From the NCBI RefSeq assembly GCF_002443255.2, contig NW_019211458.1, positions 23,873,325 through 23,937,324 on the forward strand: 64,000 nt of DNA. Direction: 5' to 3'. Source of the stretch: Varroa destructor. Taxonomy: Eukaryota > Arthropoda > Arachnida > Mesostigmata > Varroidae. The translations under genes and the position numbers were made by a program. Positions 12,137-26,371 of the stretch are shown piece by piece; position 1 is the stretch's first letter; every line of letters starts with the position of its first letter. The notes below the pieces were generated by a model. It saw only the letters and a list, made by a program, of their open reading frames with translations. It did not search any database and was not told where the DNA came from.

Positions 12137-13871
12137 CCTCTTTGCCTCTCGTACCTCGTCCCTTAACGAAAAACGAGTCTCGCTGTAAAAAGAGATTATG
12201 TCGAAAGCGCTACTTAGTCGAAATGAGAGTTTCTGAACGGCGACAGGGTAGTTCCCTGGAGCTGATCTGCCCGCTGCTTCCGTTTTCAAACGCTACTGAA
12301 GAATGTGGGGCGGCTATTCCGGGCCAGTGTTGAGATGCACGCACAAGGACAGGAATGAAGGGAGCGGTAGCCATGCATGGTGAACTCAGAAGTGATCAAG
12401 GTACTTCGGGCTAGGGTGTACAGTCACCGATTGGGGTGAATCGCCAGCGAGTATGAGCTATCATGACCAGCCAATGAGTGCAAGAGCATGCTAACGCAAG
12501 CCAAATGGCATGGCTTAGAGGTAGGACTAGAGCAGGGCACGAGGGAGAGGCTCTTCTTTTCTCTATTTCTTGTCTTTACCTATCTTTTTTCGTTGATTAG
12601 GCCACAAACCACCGACTTCTAACTTCATTGTTCCCACGTTCTCAGTCGGTTACATGGTCGTCTGGTTGGTCGAAGAATCCGTGACCCAAAACATAATACC
12701 GTCTCTTTTATTGGCCATTTGTTAACGTTCGGGATCACACATGAGAGACCATATGGACGAACCAGTCATGCTTCTTCTACTTGAGTACTAGCGGCTGACC
12801 ACTGACCGGCTCGTGATTGAGTGGAAGGACGACGGTAAATTGGAGATAAGCGAGGCACGACTGCGCATCCTTCTACATTGCTGATCGCGTATGTCAGGAG
12901 TGTCAGGAAATGGGGGTCTGAGTAGGGTCGCAGAAGAAGCACGGAGACGGCACAGTGCGGAGCAACTTTTCGGTGGACCAATTAGTTGCCCGATGAGCCG
13001 GGAATTTGCCGGGAAGATGAACAGGTCAAAAAAAAAACCCAGGGTTTTAGGTCTCGTCTGGGCTGACTCTTGTTGGCCTAGTCATCAGCTTTAGTCAGCC
13101 TAACTTCAGGGTATACTGTCATACATTCATATCTTGCAACGACGGCGGAGCTGATGTACTGCAGTGCTGGCCCTTCTAGGTATAACCTGAGGTACGAGCA
13201 GTTATTCAGTCATGGATGGCTTCGCGACCTCGAAAATTGCAAGGCTATGAGAATGCGAGGCCTACAATGAAGATGATTTTTACAAGATCCACGAGAAGAA
13301 CCTAGGGAAGGAGCTTCTGGGAGGGATTTTATGGACTCCACGGCCTCCTGCTCTTAGCCACTGGTACGACGTTCGTTCCACGTAACTCTAGTAGTCCTCT
13401 AGAGGCCAGTAGACAAATGTGGGAGGCAAGAAATAAAGAATAATAAAAAGGGAGGGACGTACATAGAAATGGGCCATTGCTTTATAAATCAGAATAACGT
13501 GTACACCGGAAGGTCATTTATGCACAACACACACACACACATTAGGATACAACGGACTGGTGCTGTACACCCTAAGCTGCTCGGAGTGGCGAAGAACCAC
13601 TGTCACTACTCAGCAGAACAACTGAGTAGAAATGGGTATATGAATGACAATAATCACGTAATTAAGGTTACCCGAAGAAAACTAGCTGGCCAACCTACTT
13701 AGGCAGTGAAAGGCACTGCCTGTTATAGTAGAAGCGTTCTTAAAAATTTGCTGTAGTACACAAAAGAGCTATAGAGGTAAGTAACATAAAAGCGAATCTT
13801 ATTTTATCCTCTAGAAATCATTGGACAGACAGATACAGCGAAATGTAATAGAAATGAAATTTTTATTGCAG

Positions 13872-13891
13872 CACACACACACACACACACA
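13872..13891. repeat. (CA)n microsatellite
   Basis: About ten CA units. Confidence 0.9.
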
Positions 13892-16349
13892 TCTTCAGCT
13901 AATAACGCTTGATAGCGGTCGACTGAACTTTTGAGTACATATTACAAATTACCAACAAAAGTATCATGATTCCTAGAAGTTGGGATAACGATTGGACACT
14001 GTTTACAACTTAGTTTTTTTCTGATAAGTGACTTAAATCCAAAAGGCGAACATGAAGTTTGTAACATTTCGGAGCGTCTACGCTATTCTAGATTATGTTA
14101 CATCTGTTCTAAAGTAACCCACTGCTTTGCGGATAATAAGTGCTATGATCCAACTTTTTTTAATCCACGCACTCGTGGTAGAATCACCTTCGCTTACGAA
14201 CAGAGGCTATGTAAAAATTTAATTTAATGAATATAAATTATTCACCTACTTCATTTATGTATTACTTTAGTTGTGAAAGTAAGCTTATAGTAAGTATTTT
14301 TTTTACAGATTCATATAAAAAGTTCACTATATGCTTCTAAAAAAGGAAGCATCTTCTCCTTATCTCTACTAAACTTAAAACTGAAAGAGCGTCGCCCTTT
14401 TGCATAAAGCGATATCCTCGGAAAATTAATTCGTAACTAAATTTCGTTCCCGGCAATTTCAATGCTAGCAGACGCTTGTAATCGGTATTTCAATAAGACG
14501 TAGCTATTGAAGTTTTTTACGCAAAAAGCATAAGATATGACATGTAAACTATATGAAAATATACGTGAAACGCCGATACGTAAATTCAACGCTGTGGCAG
14601 CTGTGTTGGCTTTGATTGATTCGCACTTTCAAAGGAACCTTCAATAAATTGCGCTCTTCTGTCAAATACGACAATCACATAGATACATACGCCGATACCG
14701 GGCTTTTTTAAATCTAGATTTTTCTTCGTTCGATTAGATTGTTCTAACAAATGCTACGTTTCGAGTCATGAGTGCAGCACACATTGGATGCATCCGAAAG
14801 TAAGTTGTTGCATCGGATGTGTGCTATCATTGTAGCTGGACTGTCAGAGGATATCAACTGAAATCGCTGGGCACTATTATCTCTGAAGGTACCTATGACA
14901 CAACAGGTCAATCACAACGCCTACTCCGGCCTAATTACACGCCACTATGCTAGTCTGAATAATCAACGTTTTCACGCCCTTACCCAAACACGTTCTTTAC
15001 AAACACGAGGTTAAAAGGTAATGCATTATGTAGCCTAGACTTCGATGCCAATATATTATTGTAGTAAAGTAAAGTTCCCATAAATTAAATTTTTTTTGGA
15101 CTAATTCTGATAACTCTGCACATCATAACAACGCTCACAAAAACGATCTGTAAGGAAATTCATTGTAAAATCGCTGCGCATGCCCTTCTTGTAATTGAAG
15201 GCCTGTCTTTCTTAACTGTGAGTGTTTTGGTATCGCGCCTGCTTTTGCATATATATGTATATATATTAGTAATCAATATGTTCGCATTGTATTCAATGTA
15301 GGGTTGTTTTCTCCAACAAGTGGCTCTAGAAAGAGACGGAAATCGGTTGATTCAATAAGCTGCAATAGCAAAAATGCTTCCTAGAGTCTCATCCATTACA
15401 CCGCTTACTCTAAACTTTTTTCCTCTCCTTATTTAGTCGGCCGGATGCCGGCCTAGCTCACTCCAAATTCAATAACAACTTTTTTTTGAAAGCTAAAAAA
15501 ACGAAAATTGCGCTGATTAAACAGCAGAAGGTCAGTTAAAGCCTTTCTGACCCACTTTTCTCTCCCTCCTTTCTCTTTTTGCCTCCAATTGTCTCCTGAC
15601 GCTCCTGTTGGTTCTGCTTGTGGTAGCTCTGTACAAACCCATCGCTAGACCAGAGTAGCACATTCTGTCTTTTCCCAGTGTTTCTATCTCATTTTTCGTC
15701 TCCTTTCCCGCTTCTCGTGTTCCATTTCTTGCTCATGCATCAAAGCGACCTAGATGATTTATAACCCAAGACTAGGAAAAACCCGAGTGCTGCCTAGGCG
15801 TTGCTTGCGGTGCTCGTTCACGGTGGTCTACTGCAAGAAATATGGACGAGCTCTGAATGCTGAAGGACCGTTGAAAAGGGGGTTCATCGGAAAATTAGAG
15901 CTGCGCAAAGAAAGCTGCCGTACAGTTGTAACAGCAGCGTATTTCAACGGGTGGGCGCAAGGCGGATTGCGATAACGGCGGCGATGAGAAGCCATCCGTC
16001 AGTGTACTAAGAAGTGGATGTGACTTCGAAACAAAGAAAAGTTCGCAGCCCAGATCGGCGCATCATAGCATCGTCACTAATCACTCACCTCCGCCGTGTG
16101 CACTCTTCATTGTTGAGTCTGGCGCATCTGTTATATATATATATGTATATATAAGGCTCGACACCCTCACTCTGTGCCTGCCCTTCAAGGTATGTAATGT
16201 ACCCCAGTCAAATGGCATATTTATTAAATATAACTATACCTGAAACATTGTAATTCTGCTAGTAAATTAGTCATTCACTTAGCAGTAGATATTTGAGAAA
16301 AAATTTAGCTAGCATGTATTCTGATCAAATTCTAAATAATAGATAAACG

Positions 16350-16373
16350 TATATATATATATATATATATATA
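16350..16373. repeat. (TA)n microsatellite
   Basis: About twelve TA units. Confidence 0.9.
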
Positions 16374-16869
16374 CTGTGTGTTCCGAGTATTCCGTATAGA
16401 CTACACTGTTCCTTGCACTCAAAAGGTTTTATCGTTTGAATACGGCGAAACCTGCTATATATTTCGACTTAAGGGCCGTTCTTCGAAGTTATTGCCTAAA
16501 TCATATCGGTGTCTCTGTAGACCTGTTACTAAGCCCAAATCCTTATTTCACATATGGAGCTATTGTCTGTTTCGGCGCTCTGATAATGCCAATTATTATG
16601 CCTCTTAGGGAATGCTGGCAGATATTTGCAACGGCTCGCACAAAGCAGCGAACAAGTTTATAGCCTCATTGGCTTAGGATTTGCTCGTAGGTAAGTTAGA
16701 GCAGTCTAAATTTATGTATAAACATAAATATATATATACATATATACGATTGTACTGTCGGTTAGTTTCCGATATAAAATCCTGGTAATGTATCCTTTCT
16801 AAATATTTATTTTTACTAAATTGCAAAAATACTGAAATAGCTATTTTCTAAACAGTCTTTTGGTTGGAT

Positions 16870-16881
16870 TCTCTCTCTCTC

Positions 16882-16932
<51 letters not shown>
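16870..16932. repeat. Compound (CT)n-(TA)n microsatellite
   Basis: About 28 bp of CT repeat with one interruption, followed directly by about 35 bp of TA repeat. Confidence 0.92.
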
Positions 16933-16935
<3 letters not shown>

Positions 16936-17869
16936 GTTTTCATATTTGTCAAACTGCAATCGGTAAGAATATCGTAGGTGGTGAAAAAGACTCTATTTTT
17001 AAAAGGCGACCAACACCGGTGAGCATTGACGGATGATTGTACTCGGCTATGTTTTCAACAGAGAGACATGACCAGGCTAGTAAGTTACTTCTATCAACGA
17101 CATCTTCCAGTAAAGTATGCTAGTTATCATAGAGGATTAATCAGTTTAGAATGTTTGGTTTAATTCTGACGAATAACGATTTCAGACTAGATAAAACGAC
17201 TGGAGTACTGAAGTGCGATGCCTCTTATAGAATGATCTGACTGGTAGCCCAGCCATTGGCTGCCAGATGAATTAGGACTTTGAAGAAATTAGGTGAGGCT
17301 ATTTAAATAGGAAGATAAAATAAACCTATACCGATCTAACCTATAGGGACCTCAAATCATCTCGTTTAATCTAATTAAGAAGGAATTATGGATCTCGGGA
17401 AACTGCTCCTGCAGTAGTTAAAGTGTTTAATCTCATCAAGAAATATATAATTAGAAAAATTATCTCCTTTTTTGATTCGGGTTTTTTAAATCATAGATGC
17501 TATCCAAGGGATCTCGAAATGTTAATTTCGATTTTGAAATTCTCACAGGATATGTCTGTTTAATAACTTCATAGTGATGATGCAATGTGATAATAATAAT
17601 AATAATAACACATTAACAAAATAAGATAGCAGCCATTCTTCATCGGATTAGGTGACCGCGGCGGTGTGGAGGAGCTTTTCGGCCTAACATGGCCGTTGGA
17701 TCGCACCCAGTTTACCATTGACTCGCTAATTATTCTTAGACTAACCGGTGCCGATGTAGGTCTTTGTTGTTAAATATTCTCTCAAGCAACCTAACCTAAT
17801 CTACTTCCCTCTTGAATATAGACACTGTGGCTCGTCGCTTTCGTCCTCGTCTGTTGCATCTTTTTCCTG

Positions 17870-18184
17870 ATGCTACCGTTCAGTGCTGCTGCTGCTGTTG
17901 GAGATGCTCGTTGTTACGTTCTTATCGTCGTCGTTGAAAAAGCCTTTCGTTGTACGGAATGTCACCGCATCCGTGTTTTTCTGATCTGCTCTGACCGTCC
18001 GTGGCTGGAGCAGACCTTTTTGCCAACGTCAGCAAAGGAAGAAGTAAGCGGTAAGCATCTGGCGAGATCCACCTTTGTATTGGACTGTAGGATTCCGTTA
18101 GGCGGAGCCAGTGTAGCGGTGCGAAAGCAACCTGGGAGAACTAATCTAAGCCTGCTATTGCGCACGGAAATAAACATCTACTGG
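17870..18184 (+). other. Possible 5' (non-coding or coding) exon with strong donor
   Basis: This island is richer in GC than its flanks, contains a short CTG run and stays open for about 105 codons on the plus strand. It ends CTACTGG before GTAAGTGAAG, a strong donor. No homologue is recognisable. It could be the first exon of an unidentified plus-strand transcript, or chance. Confidence 0.2.
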
Positions 18185-20367
18185 GTAAGTGAAGTAGATG
18201 TTTTTCCGTCAATATAATAGCCGTTTAATAAGAAAAAAACAGGCTCACCGGGTCGGTGGTACCTAACGATGATGATAGTGTTTCAAGCTGAAATGAACAT
18301 ACTGAGTTGCTTCACTCAAGCCAAAACAGAACTAGCGGATAGCAACGTGCAGCGAGTTAAGGACATGGAACCTAGGAATCAGTACATATATTTTCATTGA
18401 CCAAAGGTTGGTATGCAAAAAAAATGGGAGCGGGCCATGCAAGGTGACGGAGAACCAAACGACTACTTAATTATATTTTCTTTGGTATGACCAACACAAC
18501 TTGAAAAATGTGTGTTAGCAATACCATGCTCCGTAAAAGATTCCTAAGGACACGATTTTTGAGGCCTATGTACGCTGCGTATCGCGTCAGATGACTTGGC
18601 TGATTAGCCTGCGCGGTCGGAGGCAGGTTAATGCTGTTCGGTATCTGAAGCAGATTTATCATACGTTTAGAATCGGTCGCCTCGGACCAACAGTGTTCTC
18701 CTTAAGCTGGTTTCCTAGGTAACATAAGTGTGCTCCTTACTTTAAACAAAGCATGCTAGTTGCTCAATAACCTGAGAGTCTTTTTCTGACAGGCTGTCTA
18801 TGGGCTTATGGGAACAGATTTCGCATAACGCAGGTATCCAACAAACGTAGATCCTTCGTTCATAAAATCAATAATGACCAGCTTACTTAGGTGATGTTTC
18901 GAGCCAACTCGGACCACCTTAAACACAAAAAGTTTTCTTAGAAGCCCTCCTTTCTGGAAAAAGACGAACGGCTGGCCTTCGTTGGTATTTGACGCAGTAT
19001 AGTAATACAAAAAAAAAGAAGTAGCTCCTAAATATGTCATTAGTACCCCAGATCATTAAGGTCCGAAAAGCAATAGAAGTATAATTACCCTCTCTATCTT
19101 CACATCGTAGGGTAATACAGTGCATGCGACAGTTAACGACGCATAAAGTATTCAATAGATTTGAAATTGCGCGGGGAAACGAGGCAAACTTTAGTGCGTT
19201 AAAGCTGGTTCGCTATATTACGCAGTTAATTGAGATTTTAGATCAATCGAAAAATCGGAAAATATAGCTAGGGGTAAACGAAAGGAGTTTTCCGCCATTC
19301 TAAATACAATCCGCATATATATCGAATTAATTTATTCACTAGCTGCTTTTTCCTATTGATCGTGGCACTTTGATTAGCTCTACGATTAGTAATATTATAT
19401 AAGTAACTGGATTTAAACTAAGGTAAGTGTTTGCGGCCATTTTTGAAAAACGTCTGTGGATGGCTACAAAATTGGGTAAATTTTTTAGATATTTGCGGTA
19501 AAACATGTCACACGATCATGTAACACGATGAGGTTAGCTAGATTTGTCTAGCATGACAAAGCCTTTTAATATTATTAAAGCGCTTTTCATGTATCCACGT
19601 CACTGGCGCGGTGTTTGAAGACTTTCCTATATATGCCATATTTACAGATGGAATTTTAGACGATTAAAAAAATGGAATTGCATGATCATCTTTCGAAGAA
19701 ATAGTTAATAGGTAAATCGGACAAATAGATAAGTGAACTCAGATAAAGCTATTCCGAATCTATCTACATTGTGAAATTGATTTCAATCACCCTGTCAGTT
19801 CACTTTTATCTTTTATTTAATGTTGATAACAACGTAACGGGTGGTAGTGTGATTAGGTCTAACTGCCTAAATAACAGTATGAACTCCATATACTTGCAAT
19901 TAATAAACATACTAATCTTGATATCTTATTTTTCGATCTTTGTAATTATTACTATAATATTCGTTTTCAAAGAACTGCTTTTCTATCTGCAACTGTGTTT
20001 CACAGTCATACAAAGTGCTCATCGCTACCCCCATCTCTGTAGTACGTATATAATATTATAAACACATAAGCACTAGAGACGGACTGATGTGTCTGAGGCG
20101 TTCGTTATCCGAATGCCTAATATACGTTTGCTTACCCTGGATCAGCACAGCATGGTCTTGAGATAGATCTTGAATGGAAACGCCTATAATAAATTTCAAA
20201 GGGCAAATAGCTCTTTCGCGATGCCCGCTACGCGTTAGCCGAATATAATCGTTTAGCTCAACATGACCGGACGTCAATGGAATCCTCAGTAATCGTTTGC
20301 AACCCACTCGACAGAGGGACAAGTAAGCAAGTCTACAAACTTCGGATGGCGCAGTAACGGTACCATC

Positions 20368-22380
20368 TCAATGCCAGACACAGGACTCTACTGAACCAAT
20401 CGATTTGTCTCCCTGTTCATATTGTGTCAGAAACCACTCAGAGCCTGTGCTAACGTACAACTGCAAAAAGAAGAAAGACGCTTGCCTGCTATTCAATGAA
20501 TCAGTCCTATTTTTCTATAGAGATGATAATACAGTAAGATGGAAGGGATTGAGTCCATGGCTCGCACACCCGACCGGCGATAGGCGATGCCACGGAAGAG
20601 CACTCAAACTGATGTCTACCGACGACCTAGGGGGCTTTATGCCTGCGCATCCAAAATGAATCGTCCAAGCGGAACTGCGACACAAAATCGGCTTGAACAT
20701 CGCCTTTTTTTTCGACTTTATCATCTTTTTAATGATGATAAAAGCGAAAATTGTATATATTACATCTATATCGCCTTATTTAATCAATGTCTTAGCTTTA
20801 TTTATTCATTCGTGTTAGGAGTCAGCCGAACCCGAAGATTTGCTTTTTGCCGGTATGCGCCCCTACGTTTTGCCTAGATTGTAAATTCAGACTCTGATTT
20901 CGTAGACATGTTAGTGTACGACTGGAGCTGTAAAACGCCTTTTGAGGGCTAAATGCGATGGGACACCTCGTATTATAACAAAATCCTTGTGTATACCTTC
21001 GGCTCATTTGATATCATGCTGTTCTGCTCTGCTGCTGGAAGCTAAGCGACAAGAAAGTGGCGGAAATTTTTGAACGGTTGAATTGCGGTCCCTTTGTTTT
21101 TCCATTCAGCACAAAGGTTGCGTTTTGAGTGCTTCAACTAACAGTTACTTTATCCGCCTGTTAGAATAAACGCCTTATTTCTAACTGTCTATGTGACCTT
21201 GCGCATTTGTGTGGGCGTTATAGCGCATGCTATACCTTTTTATAGTGACAATGCACCAATTATGGGGGACAAATGTTTTCTTAGCATAACCCTCTATGTA
21301 TTCTATTTGCTGATTTATGTAGTTGGTGTGTAGAATTCTCTGTCTGTTACATATGGAAGCTTCCCTCTGAATTTCTCAAACTACTAACATCACGTTGTGT
21401 GAATACTGTGCTTTCTAAGGCTCGAAAATGTAAAGAAGCTTTTAATTTTAGTTACAGTTCTTGTTCAATAATCTTTTGTGGACCGAAAAAATGGTAACAT
21501 GTTTATTATATATATATATTAATCTCGGCTCTTCATTATTTTTCTTCTTACATATGAGGGCAACATCCTGTATAGAATGATTTTCCCAGTTGAAGATAGA
21601 TATTTATTATCATTACAGTTAATATCGACCGTCTTAAGGCTCAGGTCAAACTGAGAAAGCAGCGAGTAGAAGGCAGACGAAAATCTTCCTATAATCGAAT
21701 TACACTGCTCGCCACCTGTTCGTCCACAAATATCCTCAGCAAGCTGGGGTAACGCTGAAGTCAACAACGATGCCAGGGTCTTCATTTGTCCAGTTCGACC
21801 GGCTCCGATACTCACGGGAGACGCACTGAAAATATTTGAATAGTTTTAAAAGTAATTAAAGATGCCATTGAGGTGAGGTAACGCATATTACAAATAAACT
21901 ACTCTTCGACCCGGTTTAGCTAAATGAGATTTATTTTTTTAGCCTTTTGCTGATTCGGTTCTATTTAAGCAGTCTGACTCGGACCTAACTTGAATGTTAA
22001 TTTTATATATATATAAGAACGGAAAAGGTCATATCCAGTTATTTTTTTTAAGGACTTCATTAAAATAGGATGTCACTTCAATAGCCAAATCTGTGAATAA
22101 ACTGTTCATCAGCTTAATTCAAAGAAGCTCTGTTAATTAAGAATGAACGATCTGGACTCGATCTGGATCGACAACGATGGAACCGATCATATTATTAAGT
22201 TCAGTGATAGAAGATCTTGTGCTTGACACTATTTAGAAGCTGTTTGCGGCGACGTCCGTTTCCTTGATACGTGCAACTAAGTTGACCTACTTACTCGTTC
22301 GCTCGAATAGAACTGACTATGAGTTCTGAGGATTTGTTGGTTTTCGTTTCCGCCGAGCGGAATGAGACGACCTTTGCGTT
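20368..22380 (-). CDS. Candidate 3' exons of an unrecognised minus-strand gene
   Basis: Three minus-strand exons: 22380-22295 (acceptor CTTTTTCAG, donor GTAAGT), 21825-21552 (acceptor TATTTTCAG, donor GTAAGA) and 20460-20368 (acceptor CTTTTTGCAG, stop TGA). Phases match at both junctions (2/1 and 0/0) and the joined frame is open. It gives about 150 residues with VVSFRSAETKTNKSSEL, then SIGAGRTGQMKTLASLL and AEDICGRTGGEQC, and a short end reading LYVSTGSEWFLTQYEQ. The middle looks like soluble, helix-forming protein. I recognise no family. Alternatively the middle exon reads through to a TAA at 21519-21521 with AATAAA just beyond, making it the last exon. An earlier exon may be 26371-26279. 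Chance assembly remains possible. Confidence 0.33.
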
Positions 22381-25300
22381 CTGAAAAAGCTCCATATTAG
22401 AATCAGTAGCATTTCTTGCCTTATTTGCTTTGGCCTACTTCAGGTTAACTATTGGAACACTATTAAGGACAAGTCGGTAGGTAGTAGTACCTCTTCGTTC
22501 GATTTTGTTCTTTCTCGCCCTCGTTCCGTCCGTTAGCAAACATATCCTGCCATTTCCAATTAAGTTAGCTCAAAGAACGACTTTCCAAAAATAATAAAAG
22601 AGAAATGAACAAAAGCAATCTTAAAAGAACTCACGAACATTCAAAGACGGATACAACTCAGAGGCATACATGAGCAACGATATTATTAATACCGCGTCTG
22701 ACGTATCGACATGTAGGGCACAGAATCCTGCTTCGTCCTTTTTTGGATATAGTCGGCTGTTAATCTTTTAGCGACAAGGTTCCCTGACGAAAAAGATCTT
22801 AGGACAGAGTTAGGTTTGCTTCTGATTTTACTCCTTTTGACGCGACAAAACGCAAGAGTGCCAGAAAATGCGTGTGGGATATTCCTTTAGAAGTTGAATT
22901 GGAGAACGTCTCCGAATGGGAATGAACCTCGCCAAAAAGGTGGACTAGTTAGGATACGAGGTTCTAGTAAGCTTCTGCGGACAACAATGTGAAATTGGAA
23001 GATGGATCAACTTTTCAGCAAAGCGATCCACAGGAACGAAAAGAACCCGTTCATCAAAATGATTACTCTTGACTACTTCAAATATCTGATATTCTCGCTT
23101 CTAATTTAGATCGACATCTATGCGAAAAGTTATTTATGTTGAGATATTGATTTTGCTATTACTTTCTCTTTTTAGTTATCTTGGGAGAGCAAGCCGTACA
23201 GAACTAAGTTTACAACCGAAGTTGCATCTTTCTTCAAAAGCTATCTTCTATCAGGGCATCTAGTGCATCAGGGCATATTTCGCTACTCAAAACCAGCAAA
23301 AAGCTTGTATTTTCATATGCGATTGAACAAATGTTATGTGTGATTCTCGCTAGTTTTAGCTTAAGTCTATTATGTTACCTTAGTGGTCTAAAAATAAAAA
23401 GCTTTGAGGTGGTTAGTAGATTCAGATTTTTATTCCGACCAATATGACTTCACCCGTAAGTTAATGTTATAAACGATGAAAGACAATAGTGGTTTTACTT
23501 AAATATTTCGAGTTCTACGTCTGGTACTACGTGCGGCAATGCTTTAGAGCTGTGGGCTTCGTTGGAAAATATTCATTATACTGCACTGCAACTTCTTTCC
23601 TAACACGATAACCGTCTTGCAGTTACTCTGTAGCTTATTATTGTATAAGCCCCGTGTCAATTTCGATTGTATAAATTGCGAACGTCTAGTGAAGTTCTTC
23701 TGACTCGATCACAATAGACGACGCCACATCGCTATCGGTGGCATTCAGTAATTCTAGTTTGTTTTCATAACAAGTGGCCATATTTACAGAACCTGTGCAT
23801 TTCTCTTAGCGTAGACAAATTGAAGTTGAAGACAAACGCGAACAATTTGAAGTTGTCATCAGAAGAAGCGTCCATTAATTAGTCACCGTGTTTTCGCTTA
23901 TATTTATTAGGCAGTATAACAGTACGTTTTGATGGATACACATACACAGAATCGCCTTGACGTACGTGCGGGTACTAGTACCACCGCGTCTGAACCACCT
24001 CTACTCGTAACCTCAATTTATTCACTGTCGTCTACAACGCGGAACGACGTTCGCTTTAAAGTGCAATGTGTGTATATTTGTACCGTCACGAATAGATTTT
24101 AGTTTTTCCATTTTTTAAATTCCATCTTTTTGTTTTATTTATCATACATTCTGAACTTCCCTGAATAGGAAATGGCGTTTGTAGGAAAAAAATCACTCGA
24201 GCTTTCGAGTGGCCGGACTCTGGATCATATGACGAATCAGGTCTGCAGGGGGGCATGGGTTCTCTGGAAACCACTTAGTCCATTCCCTTTAAGAAGCGTC
24301 CCATTGAAGATATGTCTGGCTCCCTCTCTAAATTCGAGCGGGGCTTGACACAGCATCATTATGCTATATACGCATGGCCGGAGAGGGCAATGTGAACGCG
24401 TATGCGGGCCTGACTGCTTGAAGGTTCGACGACAGGGACGACAGGGACCTCCGCGTATCTTGGATATCAGAAGTAGCAGACAGGCAAACCCTTTTCGGTA
24501 CGTCGCTTGGCATACGATATATGCAATCCCCATCGCTTCTTAAATTGCGTTCTAGCCTGCTTGCCCCAGTCTGTGATGTTGGTAAGAACCGGAACGCTGT
24601 CACAGCCAGTTACACGATATATCATGCATTTTCGTTTGTATTCTATGACTCCGTTGAAAAGCATGAAGCGAGGCACAAGACCCAGGGCAGGATGGCAAGA
24701 CAAGGACAGACGTAACGATACAGCAGTGCAGTGGAATATTTGAGCGTAGATCAAGCTGAATTGAGAGCGGAGATAGGGAGAGTAAAGGACAGTGCGGATG
24801 CAAACAGCACGATAGCACCGGGCAGCGTGGAAATTCAAACAGCTTATCGCGAAGAAACAAGACAGGCTAAAATATATTGTAGTAGATAGAAAAAGACAAA
24901 CACGATGCGTCTCGTACTGATGTACGTATGCAAATATATGTATGATATATCCTGAACGGCCACGTATGAATGGAATATGTTGAAACACAAAAACAGAAAC
25001 CAAATACAAGCGACGGTTGTACTGTCCGCTAGTTGACCACGAGGTGTTGGTCTTGACACAGATTTGTTACTAATTGGGCCACTGAAGTGTGATTCGATAA
25101 TAGGATGAAGTTCTCTACATTCGGACAAAAAGGTAATAACATCTAAGAGGTTAGCCCCATCCCTTTCAGCACCATAGGTTAAAATATCTATTGGGTTAGT
25201 TGTGAATGAAAGAAGCATTGTCGAACGTGTCATTGCTGGAGTCTATGCATAGATGACAAGTATTACGACAGCTAAAGTATGGGACGCACGATTGATAACC

Positions 25301-26278
25301 TGCAGAAGTCAAACGTAGCTCTGATACGTATAGCTATATGCAACCATACGGTGGTGCGCCCTTTTGAGTTGCTAAATAGACCTTAAAATATTAGGTAGGC
25401 TAAATTTATCATAAGAAAATCTAACCTCTAGATTTTATCGTTCACATTGCAGTAATTTTTCCTTTTATCTATGCCTCTGCCTGTTTGAATCCGGTCTTTG
25501 AGGAAAAGGTATAGTAGAAAAGTGTATCAAAAGCAGATTCTAATGGACCTCTAAGGTCACTGCATTCTAGATTCCTGGACTACAAAAAACTGTGATCTAT
25601 AATTACTATAAGACAGTAAGCTATAAACAACAAATGGGCCCGCGTAGGTCTGGCAAGTGGACGACAAACATTATAGTTCAATAATTCATACTACCAACGT
25701 CGATGATTAACGATAAAAATCATGACTCCAAAGAATATTCAAGTGAAACCATGCTCTACGATTCCAAAGTCTTTGTACTCTTAAACTAGGCACCTATTCC
25801 AGATTGATAAGGGTCAATCCGATACAGTAAGCTACGGACCGGCTTTGCTGGTAGGCTGACCCAACAAGCGACGGCAGACGTCGACCTCGACATTACGAAG
25901 CTTTTTGACTATCGTCCTTTCTAGGGCAGCCTACCTAGCATCCTGTCAGAGCCACTATCCGAAGCATCTATATACCCTATTCGCATACCCGTGGTGATCG
26001 CCAATAGGCTTGGTTAAGCGTGACTAGATATGATTGTGGCATCGGGTAGGATGGTAAAGTCGTATGGGTTAAATTGCTGTTACAAACGAGGTCTTAATTG
26101 CTATCGCGAACCTACGCTTGGCTCTACGAGGAAAGTTTTTGTGTGAGATAGCGTGCGTAAGAGATTCAGGTCAGTGTGCAACGTGGGGCACACGATATAA
26201 TCGACACGACCTGCGCAGAGAAGGCACGGGGTGAGCAGCAGATTCATTATAACGAGATGATGTTAGACTAGTACGTAC
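22381..26278. other. Spacer or intron of the candidate minus-strand gene
   Basis: No recognisable gene. On the minus strand an open segment at about 22,837-22,950 ends before GTAAAA and could be another exon in the same phase. The 24.2-25.2 kb part is richer in GC and has overlapping open frames of up to 180 codons on the minus strand, without known motifs. Confidence 0.35.
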
Positions 26279-26371
26279 TGACAATAAACGAAGACCTCTC
26301 ATTGGCAGTTCGGGAAGTTTAAACGCCTGAAACGCTTTTGATACGTCGATCGCATAGATCCTCAGATTCTC
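26279..26371 (-). CDS. Candidate internal exon, minus strand
   Basis: The minus strand shows a good acceptor (TTAAGTTGCAG), 31 open codons with LRIYAIDVSKAFQAFKLPE, and a strong donor (GTACGT), phase 0 at both ends. That phase would allow joining to the exon at 22380. DVSKAF resembles the opening of a reverse-transcriptase palm block, but no downstream RT motif follows. Function unknown. Confidence 0.25.

Larger units (their letters stand above)
8650..15500. other. Gene-poor AT-rich spacer
   Basis: I see no recognisable gene. The stretch contains a T/TA/GA simple tract at 9505-9555 and a (CA)n tract at 13872-13891. Several scattered open frames of under 110 codons show no known motif. The 12.0-13.1 kb part is somewhat richer in GC. 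Confidence 0.5.
15501..17869. other. Spacer with simple repeats and a stop-poor island
   Basis: 15.55-16.1 kb is pyrimidine-rich and then richer in GC. A good minus-strand donor (GGAG then GTGAGT) lies at about 16,087, which could mark a non-coding or 5' exon, but no peptide is recognisable. (TA)n and (CT)n tracts follow. Confidence 0.4.

Noticed and set aside
24467..25009. 180-codon minus-strand open frame, the longest outside Rme-8
   Set aside because: The composition is Ser/Cys/Phe-rich with no domain, no splice support and overlapping frames on both strands. It reads as a chance frame in a GC-richer patch.
26279..26371. AIDVSKAF as a gypsy-type RT motif
   Set aside because: No FGLxNAPxxF or YxDD block follows within several hundred bases. 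The similarity is a single short block.
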